Below, one piece after another: positions 52,501 through 64,000 of a stretch of 64,000 nucleotides of DNA. The position numbers were made by a program, and so were the translations under genes. Each line of letters starts with the position of its first letter. The first letter of the stretch is position 1. The notes under the pieces were generated by a model. It searched no databases and had not been told where the DNA came from. It saw only the letters and a program-made list of their open reading frames with translations. This stretch comes from Branchiostoma floridae (taxonomy: Eukaryota; Chordata; Leptocardii; Amphioxiformes; Branchiostomatidae), in contig NC_049990.1 of NCBI RefSeq assembly GCF_000003815.2, forward strand, positions 16,487,742-16,551,741. The letters are read 5' to 3'.

Positions 52501-53638
52501 GTGACTGTCTTGTTGACTGGCACAGATTCGAATAAACAGGTGTCTCTCTTTATCACTGCATCATCATCACGTGAACATCTCGTGACGGGTAAAGCTAACC
52601 AGTTTTGTTTCATGCCATCCTTTTATAAACGTAATTTTCTTCATTATATCATCACGCTCAGTGAGTTCTTTCAGACCCTTCAAGCACTACACATTCGTTT
52701 GAGTTATCCACAACAAATCCTAACCAAGTTTTCATCCTATAGCCACTGAGGCAAAACTGTCCTACATGGTAAGCGAATAGGCAGGCTTTCAGATCGTATG
52801 AATTGGAATGTTCAGGTAAGAATTTAGGTCACATGGCACAGCATTTATGTAGGGATAAGTCGACTGCAGTGGACCGTGGACCACCACTGGGCGTCCTTTT
52901 AAAAGACGTCCTGTATTAAACGCCAACAAAGTCACACTTTTTGATCTCAGTTATCTCCTACATAACAATAATATATTCGTTTCTGGTACTTTCTAGCGGC
53001 TGAGCACTCTACTTAAATTTCAACCGCGTCACTTTACGTTGTGTCATGATGCCAGGATAAATCTAACCTGTTCTGTTACATGTCATCCTTCTGTAAACGT
53101 AATTTTCTTCATAATATCATTACGCTCATTGACTTCTTTCAGGCCCTTCAAGCACTACCCATTCTTCAAGTGAGTTATCCAGTCGAAACACAATTTTTAA
53201 CCATGATTTTATTCTATAGCCACTGAGGCAAAAACTGTCCTGTTGCCGAGCGGTGACTGACATTGAGTACGGTGAAACTACCGTGTATGGCGAGACTTTT
53301 AAAATTAACGGGCACGACTTGAATTACCGGGTAAGGTAAAATTTTCAACGCGTACGGCAGAAATTACCAGGTAAAAAGAGGTTTCATGGGGGTGTAATTC
53401 AGTGATCCCACGTTAGGTGTCAAGACCAATTCTGCTCATTCAATCCCAGACATTCTATAACAGTACCAGTGTCGAGAGGATTTTACAGGGCCTTACGACG
53501 TTCAGCGACACCCTGGAAGAGACGGCTGTCAGGGGTGCTGCCTTCATCTGTCTCAGCCTTATTCTTCTCCTTGTACCCGATTTGATATCAGGTAGTGGAA
53601 AAACAATGAAGAACTTAATCACGAAGCATCTAAGACAG
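49590..53638 (-). repeat. Right flank repeat array, part 2
   Basis: Continues the array. Bases 50.95-52.4 kb match 44.5-46.0 kb at offset about 6428. Bases 52.6-53.64 kb match 48.5-49.58 kb at offset about 4043, including the exon-like segment. The mosaic of offsets indicates several rounds of unequal exchange. Confidence 0.8.
53408..53601 (+). other. Exon-like segment inside repeat unit, copy 2
   Basis: Same reading as 49365-49558. The frame stays open past the donor-like site and into the LTR that starts at 53639, only because this copy lacks the stop near 49574. Confidence 0.35.
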
Positions 53639-55339
53639 TCTTGGAAACACATATGGATGTCGCAATGTGGGATAACAGGAAGATCTATAATACTGTCCAT
53701 AGGTGGTCCTAGCTATGACAGGGCCACCTCACATATGGTTCTAATAAGAGTTCAATAAAGGGACAGACCCCTAGTCTGTCCACAATCAGTTCTGACCAGG
53801 CAACCACAGAGTGCACGTCTCATCTTATTCTACTCTAACACTGGTGGCAGCTTCTGGGTTGCCGTTTTCGAGCGGCCGGACCCCGTCCTAACGCCATCCG
53901 CGGCCCGCTACCATGCCGCCCGAATCGCCCGGGGACCGAGACCACCAGCCGCCCGAGCGAACACCGCCCGTGCTATGATGCCCGACCCGCCACTGTGCCA
54001 CGTCGCTGACCGACCTCGCCCCGACGTGCCACCACGCCGTCCGTTTAGCCAGCCTGCCTGCTACCGCCGTAGACGTAGACTACAGACCCAGCTGTCCGAT
54101 GTGTTTCCATGCCGTTCTCTTACACAGCCTGCCGCCAGACCTCATCTTCCATTGTGCCGCCTCCGCTCGTCGTCACTGAAGCCCGAAAAGACGCCATCCC
54201 GAAGCCGTCCGCAGCCGGCCACGTGTCAGCGCTGTCCTGCAGACCACGCCGCCGTCTGCCCGACCCGGCCCGCCGTGCCTGCCCGACCCGGCCCCGTAGC
54301 TTCGCACCAAGGACTCGTCGCTGCCCATCTCGACCACAACTGGCCCGTGACACAGCAATGAACTTCCAAGTATGACCGCCGGCGTGAACTGAACTCAGCT
54401 GTGCCTCGAACGATCTTGCCCCTGGAATGCCACTGAACTGCGTACAAAGACCCACGAACTCTTCTTTTGGTTTTATTCTAGGCTAGCAAGGTACGGTCGC
54501 ACAAATGTATTGTATATGTTCTAAGTTAGCTAGTAGCGTTCTCTATGCCTTGACCGTACGCCTACGGGTAACGTCTTGCGCCTCCTGAACTTATGTTGTG
54601 CTGTATTTTGTGTGTTGACTGTGTGATGCTTGCCTATGGAGAGCCGATGCCTGCGGGACGTCTCTCCTAGGAAGATCCATCTGTTGTACGATGCTTGCTT
54701 TAGTAGATAGTTAAGCCTACGGGACGACTATTCTCATGTCTGTATGCCCGGCCACGTGCGCACTGTAGCTGTGTGACTGCCTGGAAGACTGAGTACTGCT
54801 AGGGAGTATTGTTGTTTCTTGGCCGCTGTGCCAGTATGAAGCCTATTGTTTTTGCTTGTTTGTTGTTTCTATGTTTGTGCGATTGAAGTACAGGCGCCTG
54901 TAACAGCCAACGCCCATTATGAGTCCATTATCACAGCAGCAGTCCGTCTGTGAAACATCATTGCCAGGAAGAAGCTAATTACCTGTCACACCCGTACCAG
55001 ATTATGATCTATATGCTACCTCATCTGTTTACATTTGACCTCTATATTTTAAACATGTAATAAATGTATTGTAACGTAACGTTTTACGCACGACTTTAAA
55101 GGTGTCGAGGGCGACACCTGTTGTAAGGGGGGAAGAGTCTTGGAAACACATATGGATGTCGCAATGTGGGATAACAGGAAGATCTATAATACTGTCCATA
55201 GGTGGTCCTAGCTATGACAGGGCCACCTCACATATGGTTCTAATAAGAGTTCAATAAAGGGACAGACCCCAAGTCTGTCCACAATCAGTTCTGACCAGGC
55301 AACCACAGAGTGCACGTCTCATCTTATTCTACTCTAACA
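53639..55339 (+). mobile_element. 1.7 kb non-coding LTR retrotransposon (TRIM/LARD-like)
   Basis: Two 202 bp direct repeats (53639-53840 and 55138-55339), starting tcttggaaacacatatggat and ending attctactctaaca, differ at one base (ccctagtctg against cccaagtctg). Directly after the left repeat is tggtggcagcttctggg, a candidate primer-binding site. Directly before the right repeat is a purine tract, aaggggggaagag. The flanking acag is duplicated (ends 53638; starts 55340). The paralogous unit at 49590-49606 has ctaagacagcattaaag, the empty site. There is no gag, protease, RT or integrase, so it needs proteins from another element. Confidence 0.92.
53841..55137 (+). other. Internal region of LTR element
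   Basis: GC-rich in its first half (Pro/Arg-rich open frame 53975-54361, probably composition-driven, with overlapping open frames on both strands), then T-rich with no ORF. No retroviral or retrotransposon domain is visible. Confidence 0.8.
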
Positions 55340-57560
55340 ACAGTATTAAAGCAATGTTTCAAAGATTACAGCGAATGCTCCCTATTCAAATAAAGCCATA
55401 AAATTCATAATTCGCAATCAAGGACTTTATCAACTTTTTATTCAATATCTGTATTCTGATATACTGACGAAAACTAGTGTATGCTAGTGTTGAAACTGTT
55501 GAGCGAGATGCACATCAAACTGAGATAACTACTTTCTGGGAATGTAGCTTCCTGGGGCTGTCTCAAAGACACATACAGACACAGACACCAGCGACTTTTT
55601 AAAAGCTCCCTGTGTCCATATTGAAGAGAAATCTGATAGTGATACAAAAATGTAGTCGTAAGAAAATGGAACAAAGGCAGTCAGGGCTTCCACGAAAGAC
55701 CGGTTATAGCAATGTGAATATGTCAAGCTATCTTGTCCACAGCTATCTTACCGAAATATGATATATCCACTTAAATGTTTGCAGCGGTTGAAGGCGTTAA
55801 GACAATAATTAAGGCCGCAGGACAGACTTTTTGTCCGCGGTCTCCGGAGTCTATCGCCTGCGTCTTGATCAGAAATTACACCATTAGGAGAAGCATTCAT
55901 GCAAGACTTTTATGTTAAAAGAGTGCCTCAAACTCCAACAAATGAAAAAACATTTTTGGATTTTCACTCATATTATATAAGTCATTATACCCTAAGTCCA
56001 AACGCATTGGTTTTTCATATTTCTCATCTATAATATCTCATGCAAAATAGGCAAAATACTACCAGAAGGCGATACAATACACCTCCAAACCCCAACAACG
56101 TCAGGTTGAGTGAGATGTTTTGCTCGTAATGATGTGCAAAATTCTCGAACAAAAGAAGAAAGAGTCCACTACGGTGAAAAAAACGTGATTAGCGTGCATG
56201 AAAGCGTTGCTGCCTTGGGCTGCCCAAACATTGGCGCACACTGACCGAAACATCTGTAGACACTACTCCAAAAATATGCAAATAAAGACAACAACGACGT
56301 GTATAAAAGAGTTACCCTTTTCTGTGTCCCTATTGAACCACTATCTGATAAGGAGTTGTAGTCAGAAGAGTTTTAGAATCGGTCGAGACCTCCAAACGCA
56401 ACGAAAGCCTCCACCTGCAACTGAGCGTAGCGATGTTAACATTTTCGGCAAATAGATTTGAAACTGCAAAGCTCTTGCCTACATTTATCCACTACACCAC
56501 AGCCATTTGGAGCGACGGAAGGCGTTAAGTCAAGAATCTTAAGGCCGTAGGACACGGTATTCATCCGCGAACCCCACAGGACACAGAATTTATGTACGGA
56601 TGAGTCGACTGCAGTGGACCGTGGACCTACACCGCATCACATTTATAAAAGATAGAGTGTTCAAACGGCAGTAAAGTCACCTCTTTGGCCCCAATTATCT
56701 CCTAGTTTACCTTAACTCAAACATATTCGTTTTTCGTACTAATCTAGAGCACCCGCCACACTATGATTTTCACCGCGTCAAGTCACGCTACGTTCACTTA
56801 ACATGATGCAAATCCTCATAGGCTTACTCAGTTTCCCCCCCCCCCTTTAAAACTGTTCCACATACCCCTCTTCTCCCACTTACGATTCTGTACAATACCC
56901 CCCTTCGAATTAATTAATTTTCTTTACCTTTTCTTAGCTGCTTCGCCGCTCTTTTTAAAACTTGACCAAACTGATCTTCCGAACTTGTGACTGTCTTGTT
57001 GACTGGCACAGCGTCTAATAAACAGGTATCCCTCTTTATCACTGCATCATCATCACGTGAACATCTCGTGACGGGTAAAGCTAACCAGTTTTGTTTCATG
57101 CCATCCTTTTATGAACGTAATTTTCTTCATTATATCATAACGCTCAGTGAGTTCTTTCAGACCCTTCAAGCACTACACATTCATTTGAGGTATCCAGGCG
57201 AAAAAAAAAACAAATCTTAACCAAGTTTTCATCCTATAGCCACTGAGGCAAAACTGTCCTACATAGTAAGCGAATAGGCAGGCTTTCAGATCGTATGAAT
57301 TGGAATGTTAAGGTAAGAATTTAGGTCACATGGCACAGCATTTATGTAGGGATAAGTCGACTGCAGTGGACCGTGGACCACCACTGGGCGTCCTTTTAAT
57401 AGACGTCCTGTATTAAACGCCAACAAAGTCAAACTTTTTTGTTCTCAATTATCTCCTAGTTAACCATAATATATTTGCTTCTCGTACTCTAGAAGCTGAA
57501 CACTCTACTTTGATTTCAACCACGTCACTTAACGTTGTACTAACGTAAGAGTCATTGCAC
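55340..57560 (-). repeat. Right flank repeat array, part 3
   Basis: Array resumes after the LTR element (55340 onward parallels 49600 onward). The last full unit contains the 85-codon module at 56198-56455 seen at 43269, 47663 and 50444. It ends near 57560 in unique sequence. Confidence 0.8.
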
Positions 57561-57824
57561 GAGAAAACCAGGCAAAACCAGACAGGGGCCCGGAAGATGG
57601 GGGTCGCCAAATCGGCTCATACTTTGTATGTGTGATAGGTATGTGGAACCAAGGCCATCTAGCCTTGCAGCCAACTCTCCAGCTATTTTTCGTTATGGAA
57701 TTCTGAGACCCCCCTCAGAGACCCTCTAGAATCCAACAATTCATAGCTGAAAATTACTGAAATGTTGATGGCTATCCTGATAAATCTGATAAAGGTTCGA
57801 ATATAAGTTTAATTTGTATTTCTA

Positions 57825-58205
57825 TATAGTGGGACCGCGTAGCACAGTGGTATTCGACTGCCTTGTTACCAACCTTGTGCCCTTGGGAAAGGCACTTTAC
57901 ACGGCTTTCCTCACTTTACTCAGATGAAAATGAGTACCTAGCTTCGGCTAGGGCCGTCCCTCGAATAGGACGTTAAATGGAGGTCCCGTGTATGGGGACA
58001 GCCACACCCCATGCACGTTAAAGAACCCCCACACGTGCGATGGTGCGGTGTGTGTTGGTGCAATTCCTTCTGTCGGGAGTTGGTGATTCACTTCAAATCA
58101 CCCGGATGGAGACCTTGCGAACCTCTGTCTCGTATCAGCCAAATGGCGATTTACATCATTCACCCGGACGGGAGACCTGGCGCATCCCCGTCTCGCGAGC
58201 CGTGA
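57825..58205 (+). mobile_element. tRNA-derived SINE-like element
   Basis: Contains cgtagcacagtggta (A-box-like) followed by ttgggaaaggcactttacac, ctcgaataggacgttaaatg and gaggtcccgtgt. These recall a widespread SINE body motif of marine invertebrates (family recollection, not a search). The 3' part holds two diverged tandem units (cacccggatggagacc and cacccggacgggagacc). The B-box is degenerate, so this copy is probably inactive. Confidence 0.6.
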
Positions 58206-58739
58206 GAGAGGGGTCTTTGTCGGGATTTTTCAGGTATTGGGCTATAGTAAATAGGGTGGTTACATGACACTATGAGGGTAAATCATGGCAAGTATTTGTG
58301 TAGTTGTTTGTGAAGCATGCATAATTGTAAAAATATCATGATTGATTGACAATCTCAATTTGGGCTCCATATGGGGAATTTCGGGATGGATCTACTATGA
58401 AATGAATTATGCTGATTTTACAGATTTTTACTGTTGCTTTCTAATGTAACAGTTATTAAACCGGTACCTGTTCCTAGATACTCCATGACTCTGTAAAGAA
58501 GGCTCTACATGGGGGTTACCAGGACTCCACAAACGTGATACCATGTAACAGAAAGGGCACATGGATACAGATCTACTTCATACATATCGAAAACATAGAG
58601 CAAGACCACAACAAAGGTCAATTTTAACGCTTTTTGGGATGGATATACGTGTACATTGTAATTTTCTTATCAATTACGGTATACCATACGGGTACATTAC
58701 AGGTACTGCTATAGACCAACAGCGTATAATTACATTAAT

Positions 58740-59240
58740 AGTGAATGAATGAATGAATGAATGAATGAAGACCTTTATTGCACATGTTTGCCACACCGGG
58801 CTAAGTACAGGTCACAACAAGACATGTTGAAAAGATACAGTTCACAGATACAAAATGAGACTATTGCTGGATAAATTCAACTTCTCCTCGCTTTTCTGTT
58901 ATAGTGGAGATAAAAGAGCACATATTTTTTATGATCGATGGTTTGTCTAGTTGCATTAGGAATATGAATTTTTCTACAGAGCTTAGGTGTATGAAATAAG
59001 GAAATTGGTTTTGTATAACCTTATAAATACAGTTCATTTCTCTCTACGGTATACAATGGACACTCTACTACAAAATGGCGTTCGTCCTCTATTATCTAAA
59101 TTACAATGTTTGCATAGTCTTTGTTCATGAGGGGTTTATTTATTTATTGGTTTGGCTGCACCGAACACACAGCCAGGGCTGCCCAACTAGCCTATGGCTA
59201 TTACAAAGGGCTAGCCCTGCTGACAAACACATATAAACAG
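58740..59240 (-). mobile_element. LINE 3' end with gaat tail
   Basis: On the plus strand, gaat units (58742-58768) lead into agacctttattgcacatgtt. On the minus strand this is AATAAAGGTCT then a ttca tail, as expected for the 3' end of a CR1/L2-like LINE. The cccaactagcctatggctat stretch at 59190 probably belongs to the same 3' UTR. No RT region is present. Confidence 0.6.
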
Positions 59241-59668
59241 TACAAATTAAAAAAAGAGTTTGTTAGTATGCCTGACTATTCATTCATCACTATTAGGTCA
59301 TGTTGATTTTGGGAACTGATGCGAGTATGGGAATTTTTTAAAAAATGGCCGAAAAAAGTTGCCTTCATTATAAAATCAGGTGAGGTGGTGCAGTAAGGAA
59401 AGTGACAACAGATTACAAAACACACAGAGTATGGTCATGAGTACTCATCTGTGGGAAGCTCGTGACCAGAAGAAAAGGTAATACAATGGTCGGTCCCCTG
59501 GCATTTTTTTTTTGCCGTGAGGAGTAGCATATATTGCTCTAGCAGACGTTGACCCCTAGACTGGAATACAAACTTTGCTCTTGGTCACGTGTTCCTGTCA
59601 TGGAGAGTCGTTTACACGCAAACACACCCGCCTTTCTGTGACGAAAATTCCGTCTGCATTTTCTAACC

Positions 59669-62600
59669 ATGGCGTCTGACATGGTCCTGTACTGGGGCTC
59701 TGGTAGCGGCCCCTGTTGGCGTGTCATGATCTGTCTGGAGGAAAAGGGGCTGTCAGACTACACCAGCAAACTCATCTCCTTCGAAAACAAGGAGCACAAA
59801 TCGGACGAAGTGTTGAAGATCAACCCTCGCGGACAGGTGTGTACGTTTAACCTATATTCGTAACATTTACCTCCGTGATAAAGAGTTCATAGCAAACTCA
59901 AGTCCTTCCAAGAGTCGCCATGCATTCTGCTGTTGGTCCATGGTGTCCTGAAAGGATAAGTTGTGTGGCGTGAGCCATCTTGACCCTTGTGTAAACAAGA
60001 TATGTGATACCGTCTAGCTGGGCAGGTGCTACAATGAACATACACTTTGCTTTAATATACTAAGTTATAGCTATATCACCTGTGATAATTGTCTCACTTT
60101 TTAAAAGGGGACTAACGTATTAACCGCAAGGTCTGGATGCGACTGGTGGACGAGGTACAGCGTACGAGGTGCACGATATACTGTTAATGATTAACTAAAG
60201 CAAGGAGCTTTTATCAAAGCTCCTTGACTAAAGCAATCTGTGCTGTTGACAAAGACTCAGCGGACTGCCATTATTATTTTCACTCCGTCATACCGTAGGT
60301 AAGGCACAATTTCCGTTTGTGACATATTGTTTTTTCTTCCTTGGAGAACAACAGCGCCTTCTTTGTTAACCCTATTTAGACGGAGTTGGGGAGAGCTAAA
60401 AGTGCCTGCGCCGACTTTGACGTCGTATAACTGTGCTAGGACTACGAAACTTGGCGACTTTTCTTAGAATATTGTTGGCAACAACTCTGCGAAATGTTGA
60501 GTTTTACCAAATTAACTAATTTTAGTTTAAATAATGAGATTTCATCATTGACATCCTATGTAATCTCAAGTTACATTTATAATCAAATATTCAGAACTTA
60601 AGCTAATTTGATGACGTCAAGGGTCAAAGTCCAAGATGTCGGAGAATGTTTTTAGCAACGATGAAAACATGTTATTTTTACTCAAATTCCGTCAAAATCT
60701 TTTTTTTGACAAAACACATTCATTTGAACCTTTTTATTCCACTTCTATTGGGTTTTGGGGTTATATGCTAAAAAAACGTATCTAAGAAAATTCAGACTTG
60801 TCGATCCAAGATGGCGGACAAATGAGGTCTTTTTCTGACGTCATATAGGCGTCATACCAATAAGGTACCCTTCATAGTCAACGTTGTGTTAAATACCTTT
60901 AAGTACAGCGGAAATTCCTTATGTAGGCGGTTTTTGCCCAAATATGACATTATGGCGCCACAATTACGTCATATTACGTCAAAACGATAACAATATAAAA
61001 CAGCCGCTCGGGCTACCAGTTGTATGATTCAATTCACTACATAAAACTACGACAAATCAAAATGAAGCAGGTTAGAAAAGATAGGAGGTTGTGGGGTAAA
61101 GGTTATGGTACTTTCTGTCCTGTTTTCTCCGAAATTGTACCTATTCAACTCAAGCCGTCCTCTGCAGACATTTGCCTCTTCTTACGCTTATGAAGTCGAC
61201 ATTTATCTGAAAGAACTCATGCTGTTTTACTTGCAAAAAGAAGCAAAAAATGTTTACAGAAAGTTGTACACATTCCCTTACTCAGGTGCCCGCCTTCAAG
61301 CATGGAAACGTCATCGTCAACGAGTCACTTTCGATCTGCCTGTATCTGGAGGTAGGTTGGTGCAAAACTGCAAATTCACAGTCAAACTTTAAACATCAAC
61401 GTAAGAAAATTCCCTTCCACATAATCATCAATCATGAACCTCAAGGACAACACTAGTTTGAATTTCACTAGTGATTTGATGAACTCCAACTTAGCCTAGA
61501 GTGTAATATTACTTTGTTGTCTGTATTCGTACCACAGAACACTTTTAAGGGCCAGGGGACCAAACTTCTGCCTGACGACCCTGCCCAGCATGCCTTGGTG
61601 TTGCAGAGGGCGGTGGAATCACAGAACATCCGGGAGAAGACCATATATGCCTTTTTTTGGTACTTTCACTTGACTAAACCCGAGGATAGGACGGAGGTAT
61701 GTATACGCCATTCCCCTGCGCAGAGCCTCGCCCGCACATATACAATATACCATGGGGAAAATTCTGCTAAGGCTTAGGTCACATTTCCAAACAGGGGCCC
61801 GACCGGGCAGCTTTCGGGAGCCTAAGCCGGGCTGAGGTTTCAACTTTTGTGGGCCATCTGTCAACCAATCGACTTTACCTAAAGAAATATTTAGGCGATT
61901 CGCTAATTTGCTGACAGCTGGTTAGAGGCCACGCCCACAAAAGTGAAAACCTCAGCCCAGATTATCAGAGTCTCTCCAGCGTATGTAAATGCAGAAATGT
62001 TCGCGGTGGATTAATGTTCGCGGTTTTCGCGGTGACCACTTCACCGCGAACTGAAAACCACCGCGAACATTTTTCTATGATGGTATTAGACTGCAGTCTA
62101 TGGTGTTACCGCGAAATTAAATCCCCGCGAACTTTAATGCATTTACAGTATTGTGGTAGCAGAACACAGTATTTATGCGCGACCCCGGGGGTCTATGGCG
62201 CGGATACATAAAGTAGTAACGGTACTTCACCTTTATCCGCAGGGTAACCTATATCCGTTGTTTTTGAAAGCATGTTACCTAGGGACATCAAGTCGACGGA
62301 CTGTGGCAACAAATGTGTATTTTCAAAATATGGCAGTTTGAAACCACTGTCGCTGACTCGATAGCCCTAAATACCCTGTTTTTAAAAACAACGGATTTAG
62401 GTTACCATACGGATAAAGGTGATCTAGCGTTACGGATAAACTTGTTGAAGGAGAGGTAGAAATCCCTATTTGAGAGGCAGCCAGATATAACCTGTGCTGC
62501 GTGACCAAGGGAAGTGTCGAGACTGTATGATTGGATTCTGAAAGTTTTCTTTTTCGTGTATATATAAAACTATAGAAATCCTCATAGGCCGAAAACTGTG

Positions 62601-63757
62601 TTCTGCTACCTTGTGATGGCTGTGGGCGAGGCTCTGCGTTTGTGAATGATAAACGTTAGGTCACGCCCACTTGGGGAAGTAAAGTTAATCTATATCTGTA
62701 TCTATATAGCCGGTACAACCGCCGTTCGGCGTAACACACCAGCTTCGCAGGCACGCGGCACACCTAACTTTTGCACATCTATCTGCAAGCGTTCTTTAAA
62801 ACTACCCAGAGAAGATGCCCCTACTGTACTTGGTGATAACAAATTCCACTCTACGATAGTTCTGTGGAAAGTACGAATGTTGAACACATCAATCCTAGGT
62901 TGGTAACTCTTGTATTTGAAGGCATGACTGTTTCTTGTTCTTTTTTGAGTTGGTATTAGATACTTATCAGTTGGTACGTCCACCAGTTTGTTGGTCATTT
63001 TGTACATCATGGAAAGTCTGGACATTTTCCTTATATCTTCAAGTGACATCCACTGCAAATCTGTTTTCATTTTGGTAACACTACAATCCCTATTATAGTT
63101 GTTTGTGCAGAATCGGGCAGCTTGGTTCTGCATCCTTTCCCGTCTATCTTTGTCTTCCTTTGTATACGAATCCCATACTGTTGCAGCATATTCAAGATTA
63201 TGTCTTACCAGTGACGTGTATGCAAGTGATTTTACCTTGGTTGGGCATGCCCACAAGTTGCGTTTGATTATTCCCAATGTCTGTTTAGCCTTGGTTGTTA
63301 TTTTGTTAACATGGACACCCCACTTCAGCCCAGTTGTTAACGCAACACCTAGGTATGGGTGGGTTTTTGTGGTTTTTAATGTCTGACCACAAAATTGGTA
63401 AGGGGACACATTTGGTGTTCGTGTGTTCGTTATGTTCGTTACACCTAGTCTCGTGATCTCTCGCGAGATAGAGACTAGGTCATTCTCCGTGATCAAGATG
63501 TGCTGTCAGACATCGAAAATTGTATGGTATGTACCTTACCTTTAAAAACAGTCATTGCTCGAAGTAAATTTGGATTAACTGTATTCATACGTGACTGATG
63601 AACCTCTTCAACGATTTTCCTTAGACGGATAAAATATCAACAAGCGTATCACACGAAATTACCGTAATACTTCTGTTATCATTGATAGGCGATGTTTGAG
63701 GAGAAGAAGAAGGCGTGTCACGAGGAGCTACAGATGTGGGAAGGGTACCTGGCCAAG
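59669..63757 (+). CDS. gstr: Glutathione S-transferase, rho-class-like, first four exons
   Basis: Coding exons 59669-59836, 61286-61351, 61538-61696 and 63689-63757, all phase 0 with GT-AG borders, give 154 residues before the window ends. Exon 1 is the start of the thioredoxin-fold GSH-binding domain (VLYWGSGSGPCWRVMICLEE, INPRGQ). Exon 2 holds VPAFKHGNVIVNESLSICLY: the Pro after VPAF-type cis-proline context and the N-E-S glutathione-contact motif. Exon 3 begins the helical C-terminal domain (FKGQGTKLLPDDPAQHALVL). Exon 4 reads AMFEEKKKACHEELQMWEGY. The WGSGS-PCWR start and overall pattern are those of fish rho-class (A-like) GSTs, which conjugate glutathione to electrophiles in the cytosol. 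About one third of the protein (C-terminal) lies beyond the window. Confidence 0.92.
59837..61285 (+). other. GST intron 1
   Basis: AT-rich sequence with several atgacgtc-type CRE-like palindromes (about 60610, 60835 and 60962-60978) and a short hairpin at 60205-60230 (aaggagcttt-atcaaagctcctt). I see no other gene. Confidence 0.6.
61984..62151. mobile_element. MITE with ctgtaaa TIRs, copy 2
   Basis: Starts gtaaatgcagaaatgttcgc and ends actttaatgcatttacag, with gttcgcggttttcgcggtga inside. Same family as 28973-29189 but shorter. It lies in GST intron 3. Confidence 0.75.
62226..62435. mobile_element. MITE related to 3' MITE of copy C
   Basis: Palindromic: ttcacctttatccgcagggt against cggataaaggtgatctagcg, with atatccgttgtttttgaaag and aaaaacaacggatttaggtt inside. 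Homologous to 34015-34204. Located in GST intron 3. Confidence 0.75.
62690..63500 (-). mobile_element. 5'-truncated LINE in GST intron 3
   Basis: The minus-strand element ends at an agat/acagat-type simple tail (62688-62710) and starts near 63500. It carries only the C-terminal part of ORF2. It lies antisense to the GST gene. Confidence 0.85.
62702..63496 (-). pseudogene. LINE ORF2 C-terminal fragment
   Basis: 264 codons without interruption. Landmarks HPYLGVALTTGLKWGVHVN, LVRHNLEYAATVWDSY, QNQAARFCTNNYNRD and FHRTIVEWN follow the same order as the satellite-borne fragment at 4147-4847. The two are related CR1/Rex-type elements but differ in sequence. The palm motifs are absent because of 5' truncation. 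The open frame suggests a fairly recent insertion. Confidence 0.88.
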
Positions 63758-63871
63758 GTGATCACTCATAATATGTTTTTTCAATAAAAAGATGTAACAG
63801 TTATCATTGTTCAAAGTTTACAGCAGGCAACAAAAGTTTAAGGTTACACCAGGAGTGATCTACATGAAAAA

Positions 63872-63886
63872 AAAAAATATATATAT

Positions 63887-63948
<62 letters not shown>
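63872..63948. repeat. ta microsatellite
   Basis: About 35 at/ta dinucleotides following an A-run, in the GST intron after exon 4. Confidence 0.95.
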
Positions 63949-63949
<1 letters not shown>

Positions 63950-64000
63950 GTTGCAACATATACAACTTCCTATAAACTTGACAAGCAACGTAAAAGCGGG

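Noticed and set aside
53975-54455. Pro/Arg-rich ORFs on both strands inside the LTR element
   Set aside because: GC-rich composition keeps several frames open at once; no gag-like motif such as a CCHC knuckle is visible.
43269-56455. 85-codon ORF repeated four times in the array
   Set aside because: Conservation equals that of the surrounding repeat DNA, there is no domain signature, and the overlapping minus frame is equally conserved.

Overview
The window is eukaryotic nuclear DNA: genes split by GT-AG introns, many 5'-truncated LINEs, palindromic MITEs, satellite arrays and an assembly gap. The gene content (a rho-class-like glutathione S-transferase, an NTase/TPR protein with kinesin-light-chain-type repeats) and the repeat style point to an invertebrate deuterostome. 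A lancelet (Branchiostoma) is the best fit; this is inference from family resemblance, not from a search.

Layout. 1-11116: a fold-back-like structure. Two ~710 bp inverted arms flank a 206 bp tandem satellite that is broken by LINE insertions, one of them carried in a duplicated block. 11117-14100: repeats, with one possible orphan exon near 13.13-13.25 kb. 14.30-15.10 kb (- strand): two exons of a decayed ferredoxin copy (copy A). 15.5-22.17 kb (+): exons of a large gene with a GlnD-like nucleotidyltransferase domain followed by ten near-identical 44-residue TPR units. A 1.8 kb MITE-like element sits in its intron, just upstream of an exon. 22.2-26.7 kb: MITEs and a second decayed ubiquitin-like/ferredoxin copy (copy B, - strand).

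26.9-57.6 kb is one repeat-dominated domain. Its centre is a ~7.4 kb palindrome (about 32.59-40.0 kb) holding two convergent copies of an unusual gene (C on +, D on -). The gene encodes a 75-residue ubiquitin-like domain ending in Gly-Gly, joined at an intron to a 96-residue plant-type [2Fe-2S] ferredoxin. The palindrome spacer holds the 3' part of a third ferredoxin last exon (E). A 512-base N run in the right arm covers exactly where exon 3 of copy D should be. Related repeat units flank the palindrome in opposite orientations (27.0-31.5 kb and 40.5-57.5 kb). They carry a TTAA-flanked MITE, a TA-flanked MITE and a young 1.7 kb LTR element without coding capacity; paralogous units preserve the empty insertion sites.

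57.8-59.24 kb holds a SINE-like element and a LINE 3' end. 59.67 kb to the window end holds the first four coding exons of a glutathione S-transferase gene (+), with a LINE fragment and two MITEs in its third intron.

The outstanding observation is the Ubl-ferredoxin fusion family. All four cluster cysteines fall at the classical plant ferredoxin spacing. The ferredoxin starts exactly where a mature chloroplast ferredoxin would, and the Ubl ends in RTRGG directly before it, as in ubiquitin-ribosomal protein precursors. This suggests, without proving, a precursor cleaved after Gly-Gly.
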